Origin: Pinus tabuliformis
Taxonomy: Eukaryota; Streptophyta; Pinopsida; Pinales; Pinaceae
DNA: 64,000 nucleotides
Direction: 5' to 3'
Assembly: GCA_031772625.1 (NCBI GenBank)
Contig: CM062819.1
Span: 829,219,503-829,283,502, forward strand
Positions within the stretch are counted from its first letter, which is position 1. Every line of letters starts with the position of its first letter. The notes beneath the pieces are model-generated. The model was not told the origin of the DNA. It ran no database searches and worked only from the letters and a program-made list of their open reading frames with translations. Made by a program: the position numbers and the translations under genes. Below are positions 13,341 to 24,771 of this stretch, piece after piece.

Positions 13341-14445
13341 TAATAAAATCAATAAATTATGAGACTATCGATGGTTGCCATTTCTTGATCTCCCTTTGAA
13401 GGCCCTACAGGAAGAATCATTATCAACATTCCTCAACTCCACAGAGATTACACAAGGGAAAAAGTGAAGATAGGTAATACACATTATTCCTAACACTCCA
13501 TACTATATTCCATACATAGGACCATACACAACGCATTACGAACATAGTGTTATATGAGCATGGCATACATAAAACTCGTAATAGCATTTAAACATACATA
13601 AATAGCTACAACACACCATAAGTTCATCATACTAATAGCAACAAGAATTCATTGTACAATTAACATGATAGAAACATTTACCTCAGATGAAGACCTCGGA
13701 TGAAGATAGGCAACTGAGTCAGGGGTAGTAACCCGCCTCCCAACCATAAATGATTTGTAATCAGAACTCTTGTGCAGTTGTCACTCCCAAGCTAGATTCC
13801 AAGGCTTGAGAGGACTGCTCCAACCAGTTGGACTAGGGATCCCATAAATGCTACATAGTAAGATCGAACCCCTCTCTGTTTGTCTAGATCTCTTTAGTAT
13901 CCATTTTATGCATTCTTCGCACGGCTTTAAACAGAGAAATATTATTAACATTGTTTGAACCACTTCTCTGCTTATAAGTGTTGCCTTAGGAAGGATATAG
14001 TAGCCATTATTTGGTTGAGAACGTATAGACAAGGTCTAATATATGTGTGATTAGAGTCTTTGTGTTCTTCCACTCTCCCTCGTCTCCATTTGGCTCTTTT
14101 TCTTCTATCTTAAGTTATTCAAACTCTGCCTACTGGTAGGCAATGTCCAGTCTAGTCCAGATTCTTTGGACCAATGAAAAATGTTCCATCTTTCCTCTAT
14201 TTCCTTTTTTTTGTGGTGATTGGCCTTATCATCATTAATTGGTTTTTTTGTATCTTTCAACCAAGTCTTGTAAACCAATCATTCTGTTTCCACTTAACCT
14301 TTTTCCCCTTTCTCGCCACCTGTCCTAAGCATCATGTCCTCCTTAACCTTGGAATCAGTTGTCCCTTTGACTCATCAACCCATGTGACTATATTTTCCTT
14401 TCAAAATATTCACAACCTCTTCAAAAGGTGAAAAGTGACCGAGGA
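13341..14445 (-). repeat. minus-strand LTR, part 2 (resumes after Copia A)
   Basis: Continues the LTR that starts at 5,611. The block at 13,690-13,850 (ggcaactgag ... gctagattccaaggcttgag) is similar to 40,270-40,380 in the solo LTR. No coding content recognised. The right boundary is approximate. Confidence 0.45.
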
Positions 14446-14949
14446 CTTCCAACATCTACAATACTACCCGCAAGCTTTTGTAAGGATCACTTATATGATA
14501 CAATTTCATCCTCATCGATAAGTACATTAATAATGTGTGAAATAACAAAAGAGTTACCCACTAAGTACATATATGATAAAGCTCTTTCATTTTGGGTAAT
14601 GTTTCAGGTAATCAATAATGGAATTAACATTCACAATTCACATCTTCATACATGTTAATATGTCTACAAAAATCCATTTATTTGGGCCAAGAAAATCAAG
14701 GAAATAAGGTTTCATAACCCACGTCTTCAATTTCAGGTTTGCTTGCAAAAGATCTGAGGAAATAATGGAATATGAATATCTCCTTTAGAGGTATTGACTT
14801 ATCAAGGTAGATTATACCCTAGTTGAATTGAATTAAGTAAATCATGTAGTTGTGTGTCTTTTGTAAATTGTGTATTTGAGCATCTTCCTTATAGCATGGC
14901 TTACTCATCGCTTATTTCTGCTGGGTTCTCGACCAGCAATGCACAAATT
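14446..14949. other. no recognised feature
   Basis: AT-rich sequence between the LTR remnant and the L1-like ORF1 fragment. Only short chance frames. Confidence 0.35.
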
Positions 14950-15765
14950 GAATATAAATAAATTACAACATGAATATAAATTTCTCTTTCACTACCCTTT
15001 CTTCTTCTTATGGACCTTCTTTTCCTAAGGATGTGAACTCTATAAGTGCCCTATTTAGAAACATACACGGCATCGAAATGCAGTGTTTTCATAGTCTAAA
15101 ACGTGGTAACAATGGAGGTTCTTGTGATTCAGTACAAGATGATTTGGAATCCCTTTACGGAGATCAATCTCCACACATATTTTGGAAAATGTGATGAGAC
15201 TATTAGCCATTCTCTCTAGGTCCACTTTTTTGAATTTTCTCAAAATGTTTCTGATTCCCTCCAAAACTTTGTGGTGCTAAAAAGGAAGGGGGAGGTTAGG
15301 GAAACTCACCCAAACTGACATAGTAGAAACCACCATGGTTATAGCATTGAAATTGAGGAACCATGGAGTAATGAATAATCTAGCTCTTCCCCAGAACCAA
15401 GGCCCTACATTTAAAACAAAATCCAAATCCTTTTGTGTTTTAAATTAGACAATAAAGAAGCCCTTTTAGCATAATAAATGACAATGTTTTGAGTCCAAAA
15501 GGAGTAAACCATTAGAATAAATATTTAGGTTTTGGCCAAAAGCCATTAAATCTACATATAACTGCCTTATATTGGAGGACTGAGAAGAGAGAAGAAACCT
15601 CATCTAAATTGGCATCCATAACAGGAGATTCCTCCATTTGCTCTACTATATAGGGACCTAGAATGTATTGGTTTTTATCAGTAGAAGTTGACTTATTTCC
15701 TTGTAATACCTCCTTGAATGAGGCGGAATTCCCATTTGTGGGCTTGGTTCCCTTCACACCCCCAT
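14950..15765 (-). pseudogene. L1-like ORF1 fragment (DUF4283-like region and zinc knuckle)
   Basis: The minus-strand reading gives SASFKEVLQGN, then GPYIVEQMEESPV and ICRFNGFWPK. A DUF4283-like stretch and a C-terminal knuckle CRVC(X4)H follow near 15,060. It aligns along its length with the ORF1 at 46.36-47.54 kb (GPYLVEKMEKPP, ICRFNGFWPK, LRCQ-type knuckle), so it is a second copy of the same family. ORF1 proteins of plant L1 elements bind element RNA. Stops and a frameshift near 15,300-15,500 break it. The N-terminal half is missing here, and a matching ubiquitin-like half lies at 28.15-28.6 kb beyond a Gypsy-like insertion. Confidence 0.7.
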
Positions 15766-15995
15766 TGTTTAAGGATGAAATACTTTTGCGGACATAAGCA
15801 ATCTCCCTAGAGCTAGTGGTTTTATCTAGAAACAACCAAGACAAAAATGATTTGTTTTCCTTAGAGAGTTGAAATATGGAGGAAATACTTACTTAGGAAC
15901 CAATGCAAGCTCTTTTCTTCCCTCCGCTTGTAAGCTTTAGCTCCAATTCCAAATGCTAAAATTGGAATCTGCAAAACATCCAAAACAAGCAAGAG
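15766..15995 (-). repeat. Gypsy-like element 3' LTR, terminal piece
   Basis: Similar to 27,143-27,365, which lies next to a primer site. Both contain gcggacataagc/acggacataagc, tctagaaacaaccaagacaaa and ggaaccaatgcaagctc. It starts TGTTTAAGG and the flanking five bases are cccat. It is the LTR end that abuts the L1-like ORF1. Confidence 0.6.
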
Positions 15996-16470
15996 AATTG
16001 TAGAGTCTTGTGACTGTTTTGTTTTTGACACCATTTCCATCCATTTTTCCTCTTTTCATCATTTCTATCAACTCAAATAAATAGTAAAACTATATATTTT
16101 GACATGGTAAGGTACTCAGATGTCTTATTTTTCATATTTATTAGTGTGCCTTATTATTAAGTTAAAGATTGTAATAGCTACGGAATTAACACGAATTTGT
16201 AGTTGTTTAATGGTTCCGCAGCTATCTCCATGGTTTGTCGAATTCCAGTACGCCAACCAAGAAAAGAAGCATATGGGCATATAGGGATTGATCTCCTCAT
16301 GGATCTCCTCCTATTCGTTTGAGCCAAATCATCAAGGAAATCACCCAGTGGCACAGTCAAAGAAGAAGGTCAACGCGTGGATGAACAGAGCAGCGAGAGT
16401 TCAAATAGATCATGACTCTCCAATTTGCTTTCCAAATAGAAAATTGTCGAGAAACATTAAATTCTATGTT

Positions 16471-16673
16471 GTTGAATTGAGGCTTCTGTGATCCACATCA
16501 AGTTTAAGAGAAATTCTTCAGCGTAAATCACAAGATAAATCATTTGCCGACGCGTTTCGAACCAACTAGTGTGGTTCATCGTCAGGACAAGTTGAAGAGA
16601 CAGATCCAGCTTACGCCGAAGAATTTCTCTTAAAATGATTTATCTTGTGATTTACGCCGAAGAATTTCTCTTA
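16471..16673 (-). mobile_element. 203-bp insert flanked by 12-bp direct repeats, with inverted arms
   Basis: The 12-mer aaattctatgtt occurs immediately before (16,459-16,470) and after (16,674-16,685), as a target duplication would. Inside, 16,504-16,544 and 16,632-16,671 are near-perfect inverted copies (arms about 40 bp). The segment acgccgaagaatttctctta occurs twice in direct orientation (16,613 and 16,655). The hammerhead-like motif lies between the arms. It could be the end of a Penelope-like element or a small ribozyme-bearing retroelement; no protein is encoded. Confidence 0.5.
16544..16592 (-). ncRNA. candidate minimal type I hammerhead ribozyme
   Basis: The minus strand has CTGACGA (16,585-16,579), then GAACC (16,577-16,573), a 9-base loop and GGTTC (16,563-16,559) as stem II. 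GAAA (16,558-16,555), the palindromic loop CGCG and TC (16,550-16,549) follow. These are the CUGANGA ... GAAA ... UH core elements in order. Stem I would pair ttgtc (16,590-16,586) with GGCAA (16,548-16,544), five pairs including one G-U. Cleavage would fall between 16,549 and 16,548. A one-pair stem III closed by CGCG resembles the minimal hammerheads described in Penelope-like elements. An extra T at 16,578 before stem II is a departure from the classic core, so activity is uncertain. Confidence 0.42.
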
Positions 16674-17437
16674 AAATTCTATGTTATCAGATTAGTATGT
16701 AGATTGGGATTGTTTTTAAGTTTTTAAGGCATGAAAGTCTCAATATGTTGAGCATGAATGCAGACATATATGTAATTTTTAATTGATTGTTTGAAGTTTC
16801 ATAACTCTGTTCCTTTTTAATTGAAGAAGCATTCTCGTTGATATCATGCGCAGTTAGCTATTGAGATAAAGTCTTAAAACATGTTGTTCTGTGGAGGGCC
16901 CATGCAAACAATCGAGGTTCATTTGCTTATTATTCAGTTCAGTTTAGTTCATTTCGTTTTTTATTTCCGGAATTTCATTATCATAGTTTCATTTCTTTGT
17001 AATTACTTGTTTACAGTTTTTATTCGTTGTCTGTCGATTTCAATTCATTTGTATGCTTTCTAAAATAGGACCATGTACATAATCTCCTTCTTTTCATAAG
17101 TAAATATGTTTATTTAGATCGCATTCTTTCTGCTTTTATTTTTATTATTTCAAGTAAAATTGTTGATTGCAGTGCATAGATCTTAACATAGATTGCTTTA
17201 TAAATTTCATCCTTGAATAGAAGTAATTCTTTTTAGAGTAGAAGTAATTATCTTTCTAGAACATTAGTTTAGGTAGCTCTGTTTTTATCATTTTACATAG
17301 CAACTAACAATAGTCAATTAAAGAGGATCATGATAGCTTGTCTTACTTTCCTTTTCAAAATTTGATTGTAGAAATTTAATTGTAAATCTTTAGTTTTCAT
17401 TAGGAACAAAGGAAAAAAGAAAATCCTTAAAACATCC

Positions 17438-20400
17438 TATTGTAGTGGCTACAACCACCCTCCAAAATTTTGCCTTAGCCTCGTTTTGGAGCCTCCCTTC
17501 CAACCTTCACAGCAGCTTGCCTTGCTTCATCAAGTTCACAAGCTTCAGTGTCTTTCTTGCACAAAGGCAGCATGTCAGTCACAGCTTGATCCATTCCCCT
17601 CACAGGTTGTTCACCCGAACTTGGTCCAGTTGTAGGCTGAGCAGCTTCCCCTTGAAAATTGTGCATTTCTAGAGGGCAACCAACCTTCCCTCCAGAAATT
17701 GTGCAATCCTCTCTAGCAGCCTGTTGGGCTCCAGGATTGCGCAATCCTACCTGCCAACACTCCCAACAGGATTTGCGCAAATTTCCCCAGCAAGGCTGCT
17801 TAGCCCAAAATTTGTGCAAATATGGGTAGCAGTTAGCTGCTTTGCCCAGAAATTGCACAAATCTCCTGAGCAGCCAGCCCAGCTCCCAGCAAGAAATACG
17901 CATTTTTCTCCAACAAACGAGTAGTCTCTTGCATGTGCAGCTGAGTTGAATGGTTCCCTCTGGGACTGAGCAAAATAGACTTGCATGCATGGGTTGCTTC
18001 TCCCAAAGCAGCATGCAAAGGCATCCCTTGTTTCAGGGATCTATGTTTAGCAGTTGGAGGTTACATGCAAGGAGCAATTCTGAAACCTCCCACAAAGTGT
18101 TGCTTCCCCTAGATTCGTGGCATGCGCATCACAACCTCGATGTTATCAAAACTCATCAACCAGACGCTGCAAAGCTCATTCCTCACATCAACCTTGCAGC
18201 TCTAACATCCCACATCACATCTAGGAGCAGTCGGCACATTCAGCTTAGCTGTTTTTGGGTAAGCTCGCTTCCCATGCCTTGTGCTACATTTCTGTCACTT
18301 TTTGTGTTTTCGTTTATGGGAGTACTGTTTGCTTGATTTCTTTGAACACTTGTTGTCGTTTACATATATACTAGCTTTTCCTAGCTCTGTTTCAGTTTTC
18401 TTTTCTATCTCACTATTTTCACATGCATGAAATTGTTTTGCACAAACATTCGCCCAATCGGCAAACTACCTCACCCACATGCATGTTGATCTGTTTGTTG
18501 AATCTTTCATTCATGTTTTGCACGTGTTGTCAATCACTTTTACTACACTTAGTGTCACCATGCATTTACTATCTTAGTTGCTTTCAGTTGTCCGTCGGCG
18601 AGTTGGGCCAACCTTGGCCTAGACATTGCCTTCACCAAGGCTGCATTGTGCAATCTAGGGAAGGAAGGCTCACCTTCCTCTCTATATTTACTCATTTTTA
18701 CCCAACTCTAGCCTCCAGGACTATTTTGCGCATTTATGGAGGACAGTGGCTGCTTGGTCCAAGAAATTGTGCAAATCTATCCCTATGCCAGCGGTCCTTC
18801 CCAGCTGGAATCGCGCATTGTGCAATCCCAGCAGTTAGCAGCCAAACTGGACTGTGTATTCCGCAATTCTAGTAGTCAGCCAGTCTCCCAACAACCCAGA
18901 CTGTGCCTTGTGTAGTCTTGGCAGCCGGTCTCCCGCCCTCCTGGCCGAAATTGCACAACCTTCATGATCATGCACCCAGGTATGTTGCAAGTCAGTTCTC
19001 ATGTTCATTTTGGTTTTCAACTGACAGATTGCTTGCCATGAGTGTTTCCATGTCTCCAGGTATCCCAGGTGTTCATCTGCCTCTCAGCAATATAGGTACA
19101 ATGGTTTCCAGGAGAGCAGAGACAAAGACACTGTTCAGAGCACACTTGGGGATGCAGTCGATCAAGTGTCCATGGACTTGCCTACCCACGAAGACATCAA
19201 GTTGTTCATAGACAAGGACATCAAGATATGACAGCAGCAGCATCACAGCGAGCAGCATCATGAACAGTAGCTGAAGACAGCATACCAAATGCAACGAATG
19301 CAAGAGGAGGGTTGTTGACAACACGGAGGTGGAACAAGGTTGCAAGCTCAAGCAGGTCCATTGATGATGAAAGCAACTTTGGAGACTTCGGCTATGAAGT
19401 GATGGCACGACATGAAGATCACGCGAAGGCAAAAGATGGAACAAAGAAGGAGTTGCATGTGTTGAAGCAGCAACTTAGGAAGAACATGAAGTTGCACAGA
19501 CAGACGAATGAGTTGCAATAGGAACAAGAACAGCAGTGGGCGCAACATGCACTCACGGATGAAACTGCACCTGTATAAGTTAAGGATCCATCCCAACAGT
19601 TGACATAGAGTAGACATGGTGATCAGTGTTGTTGATCACATGCAAGGGATTCAACAACATGCATGTCGTTGAGCACATGCATGCAATCCAACCCATTCAA
19701 CACACTCACCAAGGCGAAGACAAGAAGCAAGTCAAACTGGGGTTGAACATGTACTTCGGCAAGTTGATGCACATGACCACCAGCACACACTTGAAGATCC
19801 GCACGGACACTATGCATCAATGTGTTGTCGGTTCAACTGTACCCAACAAGACGATGCGCATGTTAGCAGACTAGTTGGATGGAGGGGCCGAACCAATGCA
19901 CCGGTTGTGCAACGGAGGCAAGAGTTCACTTCAGCAAGATGTCACCATGAGGTGCATGCACACCATCACAGACAACCAAGCTTGGCATCAGCTCACCACA
20001 TTCACCATCACAAGCATGTCAAAGAGTTGGTCTCATCACAGCAGACCGAGTGTCAGCGATGTCTTGCAAGGCTTGCTCAAGCCATGTTGTCTCACATGAG
20101 TACATGTGCATTATAATGTTGAGTCATGTCAAGTGTAAGTCAAGTGTCAATGGTTGGATGTAACAGTCATAGAGTAGGTGAAGAGTCATGAGGGTAGTTG
20201 AACTGTCACAAAGGGGAATGGCAAGGATCACCCCACCCTTTTCTATAAATTGTCCCTCATAACTCATTATAGGGGCTTTTGGTTAGCCAAGCTTCTACTA
20301 AGATTATCTTGAAGAAGGCTTAGACATTATTGTAATGCGCCTTAGCTTCTCCACTACACGGAGTTAGTACATCACGTTGGAGGAGCAGGCGGATGTGGTT

Positions 20401-21109
20401 GTAACGTTCCACTGTTGGGGCTAGTAGGTTTACAGGGATGTATTGTATTATTGAGACTTACACTTCTTTATATAATAAGAGTTAGCACATTTTCATGCAT
20501 ATGTTGTTATTGTAGTTGGACTGCTCCAGTTGCCTTCATGATATATGTTGTTTAACTTACGTACTTGTGTATAAACTGATTTGCATGCAATTATATGAAT
20601 CTTGTTGTTAATGTGTTGATATGTTGTTAATGTTGTCATCGTCTGTGTTGACTGCTTTATCGGACATCAGACAGACCTTCCACATGAACCTTGTTGTAAC
20701 AACTATTGCACTCATCTCAAACTGATCCATGAGTGTTGTACGTGTTATCTTACCTTGTGTGATGTGACTGTCGCATCCAAGTGGACTGCTCTACCGGAAG
20801 TTGTTCATGTCCTTTTGTGTTGTGTGTTCCTAACCGAGTTGGGACTGATCCCTTTCAACCTGGAACTCACCTTCACATCCTTCGCCCTTCGAAGTGTTAG
20901 AACCTCTCATACACCTTCCTTTACTCACTGCATCAATCACACCCTTGCTACTGACAGAGTTATCTTACTTGCCTCTGTGCGAGATCGCGGTCAAGGCATT
21001 ACCTTACGACCCACTGTTGGGACTCCTACACCAAATGGTCTAAGGTTTAATTGGGACTTCTTATCGAGGAGATCCCCTTGACATGTTGGCGGGTCCAGCA
21101 TCGTTAACA
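17438..21109 (+). mobile_element. D1: 3.67-kb LTR-like element (probable giant solo LTR)
   Basis: Flanked by a perfect 5-bp duplication CATCC (17,433-17,437 and 21,110-21,114). It is alignable from end to end, inverted, with D2 at 40.7-44.3 kb. D2's termini TGTTG...CAACA are LTR-like; in D1 the first bases are TATTG. I find no internal LTR pair, primer site or pol, so a solo LTR of about 3.6 kb is the simplest reading. Contents: degenerate TTGCGCAA-type palindromes at 17.65-17.91 and 18.64-18.96 kb, two short frames conserved with D2 at 19.1-20.1 kb, and a TATAAA box near 20,245. D1 itself interrupts the insert at 16.0-21.2 kb. Confidence 0.7.
19120..20100 (+). pseudogene. D1 internal reading frames conserved with D2, unknown protein
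   Basis: Three overlapping stretches read as similar protein in both D copies. The first contains STLGDAVDQVSM and LPTHEDIKLF (about 19,130-19,210). The second contains DGTKKELHVLKQQLRKNMKL and WAQHALTDET (about 19,430-19,580), a likely coiled coil. The third contains GEDKKQVKLGLNMYFGKL and THLKIRTDTMHQCV (about 19,700-19,860). Frames change between them and each copy has stops. I recognise no domain. The His/Met/Gln-rich composition is unusual. They may be exons of a lost LTR-borne gene or chance conservation between related repeats. Confidence 0.3.
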
Positions 21110-21234
21110 CATCCACAATCATTATCTTAATAAACTCATAAAGGCTTCTAGCATATATAGTGCACTTGGTCTTCACAAGTTTACCAACTTCGGTTGATAA
21201 TTTATGTAAGCAATTTAAGAAAATTGAGTTGACT

Positions 21235-21600
21235 AAACAAGAACCAAAACATACAAATAAAATATACAAACAACTCTAAACAAGAAGCCAAGGATTCATG
21301 CTCTACATATGCATAAATAAGACATAATGTATAGGAAAACAAGGCATTTTTATATTAATAAAAGTAGGAGGAATATTACAACCCTTGTAGGCCTTGACCT
21401 TGTAGATCTCTCCCGGTTATCTTGTCCTTCCTTTGCCACAATAGAAAGCCTTCAATCACACCTCAAGCACATGGATGGATTATGGACCTCTAGACACAAT
21501 TGAGCAGCATAAGAGAATAATTCAGAGTCTCCAAAATCCAACCCAGACACTATGGGAGGCAGTGAATTTATAGGATAAATGAGGTGGTTTGGATGACTGA
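21235..21600 (-). repeat. Gypsy-like element 3' LTR, inner piece
   Basis: Similar to 27,370-27,720 over about 350 bases (caaacaactctaaacaagaa, tgcataaataagacataatg, cctcaagcacatggatggat). Beyond 21,600 the similarity to the other LTR stops, so the upstream LTR half has been replaced or has diverged. 21,115-21,234 is unmatched. Confidence 0.6.
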
Positions 21601-24093
21601 AGTGCTTTATCGGAAGCAGTGCTGAGGACTGAAGTGCTTTACCATGTGGAAAGTTTGGATTAAGAATCTACTAGTTGAGATCATCAATTGATTGTTACAA
21701 TACATTATCATCATGATATCATTGTTGAGGTAGACATACCCATACTCAACATATAATCCATTTTACATGTACAATGATCAAAGTCACATCCATTGATTAC
21801 ATATAGTGGACCCATGTTTGGATGACTTACTATAGGATCACAACCATCATACTTTGTAGATCTTGTATGGATCTTGAAATCACAGTCATAATGGATGAAA
21901 CTAGATTTAGGGTCTTCCACCTCGTCACTTGATAGTACGAGTCTAACCATGTGAATAGATGTGTTGGATTCAAACATGGTAGACACCATTTGATTACCAA
22001 CCAATGATGAAAGTTGTTAACAAATGCGAGTGGAACCACTGATAATGATAATGCCGCTCAAGGAACTTAAGCGCAATCTATGAGGTGTGAATGAATGAGA
22101 TGAAGCCTAAGACCACACAGAATCTTATGGTCAAAAGCCAACGATGAGAACCTCTCACTGAAAGCAAGGAAACTTTCCATTGAGATATGCAAGCTCCAAG
22201 GCACTACAGGGAGTTTCTAAGTCAACTTCCTGGATAATGTGCTGATGTCGACAGGAAGCTACCCATTGCAAGAGGGCTTTAATGTATCCCCCATAAATCA
22301 CACCAAATGGGTATCAAGATTTGAGACAGAAAGTGATGATTCTGAGTTGGTTCAGGGGTGGTAGACATGAAAAGAAGGCTTAAGGTATTGTAGCAAATAT
22401 CAACTGAGGATGTAATTTCTCTTGAACATATTAGCAACACTTATATGGAGTTGGCATCATTGACTCAAATACCCATCATGAAGGCTTTCATTAAGGTGTG
22501 ATCAACAAAGAGGCAAGTGGATTTCCCAACCCAAAACAATCACAAAGGTGAGAGAGTGTCATGTTCAAGAGCGACTCGTTGCCATAAATAGGTTTTATGC
22601 CATGCTTCCCCAATTTCCCAACCATTTATGTCCAATACCTCTTTATTTTTCACAAGATTGAGGAGGATAACATATGCTTGATCTATAAGTTCATCTTTCG
22701 GATGAATCCTTATGAGTATTTTTAACAAACCCTAAGAAGTAGTGGTATGGTCTCGTCATGCTCAATGAGTCCTACGATGTTTAATTGTTTTATGAGTCCA
22801 ATGAAGGTATATCTCGAATTCTTTTTCATGTTTAGACAGTTTGAAAAAGAGGCAAAAAAGAAAACTCAAAGAGGTTCCTTTTCATAAATTTAGTCTCTTA
22901 GGCCCTAAAAGGTATAAAACAATACCTAGGAAAACCTTTTAGCCATGTTCAACTAAAGTATTCCTTTTTCGTAATTAATCCATCCAGTCCGAAAAGGGTT
23001 AAACTTATACTAGGCAGATGTCCTTTCATTTACTTTAACGAGTGAGAAAGAGTCAAGCGCTCGGTAATCTTTTCATATTTTGGGAGTCTAAAAAAAGCTT
23101 AAAGAGGACTTCTCCTGGAGGAATGAATGGTATAAAAGGTAGCAACGGGTTCCGGTCATGATGGAACTACTCAAAACATGTAGAGGTCAAGAGGCAAGCT
23201 AACAATACCACTCATCGTAGCGATTCCTCCAAGAAAGGGTAAAATACCAAGTGAAATTGAATGATCACCCAAGTAGATGGTGACGATGGAATGAGAAAAC
23301 CAAGGCTCATCTCGTAGAAATAGGTTGATAAAAAGTGGAAGTCACAAGAATAATTTTCATTTTTATACAAGCTTGAAAGAAAGGAGAAATTATGCTCGAG
23401 AGTATGTGTGGTTTCATTTTTATGCAAGCTTGAAACAAAGACAAAACTATGCTTAAGAGTGGCTTCATTTTTACATAAGCTTGAAATAGAGGAAAAACTT
23501 TGCTTGAAAGTGGTTTCATTTTTACACAAGCTTGAAACAAAGGAAAAACTTTGCTTGAAAGTGGTTTCATTTTTACATAAGCTTTAAACATGGAAAATTT
23601 GCGCTTTATATAAATACATTTCCCCCAGCATAACGGTAGAGGCATGCCCCCCAGCTTTGTTTCATCCACCAACACTTCTCATGGAATTAGATAGGTTGTT
23701 GGTGACTGATAGAAATATGTTCACCAGGAAGAAAGGAAGAAGATTATGTGATAAGATGAAACAAAGGTGACATAAAAAAATAACTATGTTTATAAATTTG
23801 TTTCATGTTTATGCAAGCTTGAAACATAGAAGAAATTATGTTCGAGGTGACATGTTTCATTTTTTAACGAGCTTGACATAGTAAAAGAACTATGCTCAAA
23901 GCACCTTGTTTCATTTTTTAATGAGATTACCACAAGAAAAGGAACTATGCTCATGGCCCCCAAGAGGCCATGGCTTCTAAGAGGTTCTCATCAAATGGGA
24001 GAACAATGCTCTGGAAGGAATACATATCAAGGGATCCAATGACCCCAGTAAATAATTCACCATATCACCTGTTGAATCCAGGTCAAAAGAAGT
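21601..24093. other. Gypsy-like internal DNA without recognisable pol
   Basis: No reverse transcriptase or integrase motif found on either strand between the LTR piece and the protease remnant. The region carries short imperfect tandem units at 23.34-23.95 kb and is otherwise low in features. Pol appears deleted or replaced. Confidence 0.4.
23340..23950. repeat. imperfect 50-57-bp tandem repeats
   Basis: Five adjacent units, each with ttcattttta-a-aagcttgaaa then a-aggaaaaact-tgct, put the aagctt core at about 23,369, 23,426, 23,478, 23,528 and 23,577. Two or three more decayed units follow at 23,810-23,940. The units translate on the minus strand as a repeated SS.YKNET..K-like peptide, a by-product of the repeat. 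Confidence 0.8.
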
Positions 24094-24670
24094 TTAGCAA
24101 ACAATGAAAGACTCTCTTTCATCAGTATGTGTGGGCATGGGACAGGTTGCCACATAATTGACCTGTGGCAGGGGAGATACCACTAGCATATTTTGAACAT
24201 TTAGGGAAGTTGGATGATTAGCAGTCAAATCATGACCAACAAATAAAAGTTCATCAATAATCACAATTTTTCCATCATGTGGGAAACACATCACTAGAAA
24301 GAGTGTAGACACAATAGTGTTCATAGCATAAACATAGTCACATCCAAGGAGTAAATTGAAATCCAAGGGGCCTAGGACTACCATAACATTAACACACACA
24401 GTTTTTCCTTCCAAGGCAATGGACAGTTGAGGAAAGATCGTTAAAGGTTAATTGGCTCTTCTGTTAAAAGCCAACAGATTTGGAGCAACAGACACAAGTT
24501 GAGGGGAACCTATAGCTTGCCAAGCAGTCGAGGATAAAATGCTAACAAAATCTCCATCATCTATAACAATGCGATAGATGTTTTTATCACAAGCCTTCAC
24601 CATGACTTGAAAGGGCATGTAAGAAGGGAGATGAGGTTCTGTTAAATTAATTCCAATCAAAGGCAATGAC
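24094..24670 (-). pseudogene. Gypsy-like retropepsin remnant
   Basis: Two open minus-strand frames. The upstream part (24,666-24,448) has IVIDDGDFVSILSSTAW, the position of the D-S/T-G active site, here DDG, with hydrophobic flanks typical of plant Gypsy proteases. The downstream part (24,414-24,094) has GPLDFNLLLGCDYVYAMN, matching the second conserved block of plant Gypsy protease regions (DF..LLG.dw). A frame break lies between. The protease would cut Gag-Pol. No RT follows. Confidence 0.6.
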
Positions 24671-24771
24671 CTGATTACTTGGAGGGGGTTTCGTGAAAAT
24701 GGAAGATATACCCCCTTGTTCTTTATGATCTAAAGAAACCAGAAGAACCTGAGTTGTATGAAGTTCATTCT

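Larger units (their letters stand above)
15996..17437. other. unclassified insert inside the LTR
   Basis: Interrupts the LTR homology that resumes near 21,235. The bases 16,178-16,500 are less AT-rich, with open frames on both strands (for example 60 codons on the minus strand from 16,360), and might be a captured exon, but I recognise no family. The 203-bp repeat with the ribozyme-like motif lies at 16,471-16,673. The rest is T-rich without features. Confidence 0.35.

Noticed and set aside
16178..16491. possible host gene on either strand
   Set aside because: Open but short, no family, no consistent splicing. Left as unclassified.
17475..18014. 179-codon minus-strand frame in D1
   Set aside because: Arises from the palindromic, Gly/Cys/Trp-biased repeats. 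Read in D2 the frame breaks, so not coding.
23212..23675. repeat-containing protein gene
   Set aside because: The frame is a by-product of tandem DNA units and shifts frame between them.
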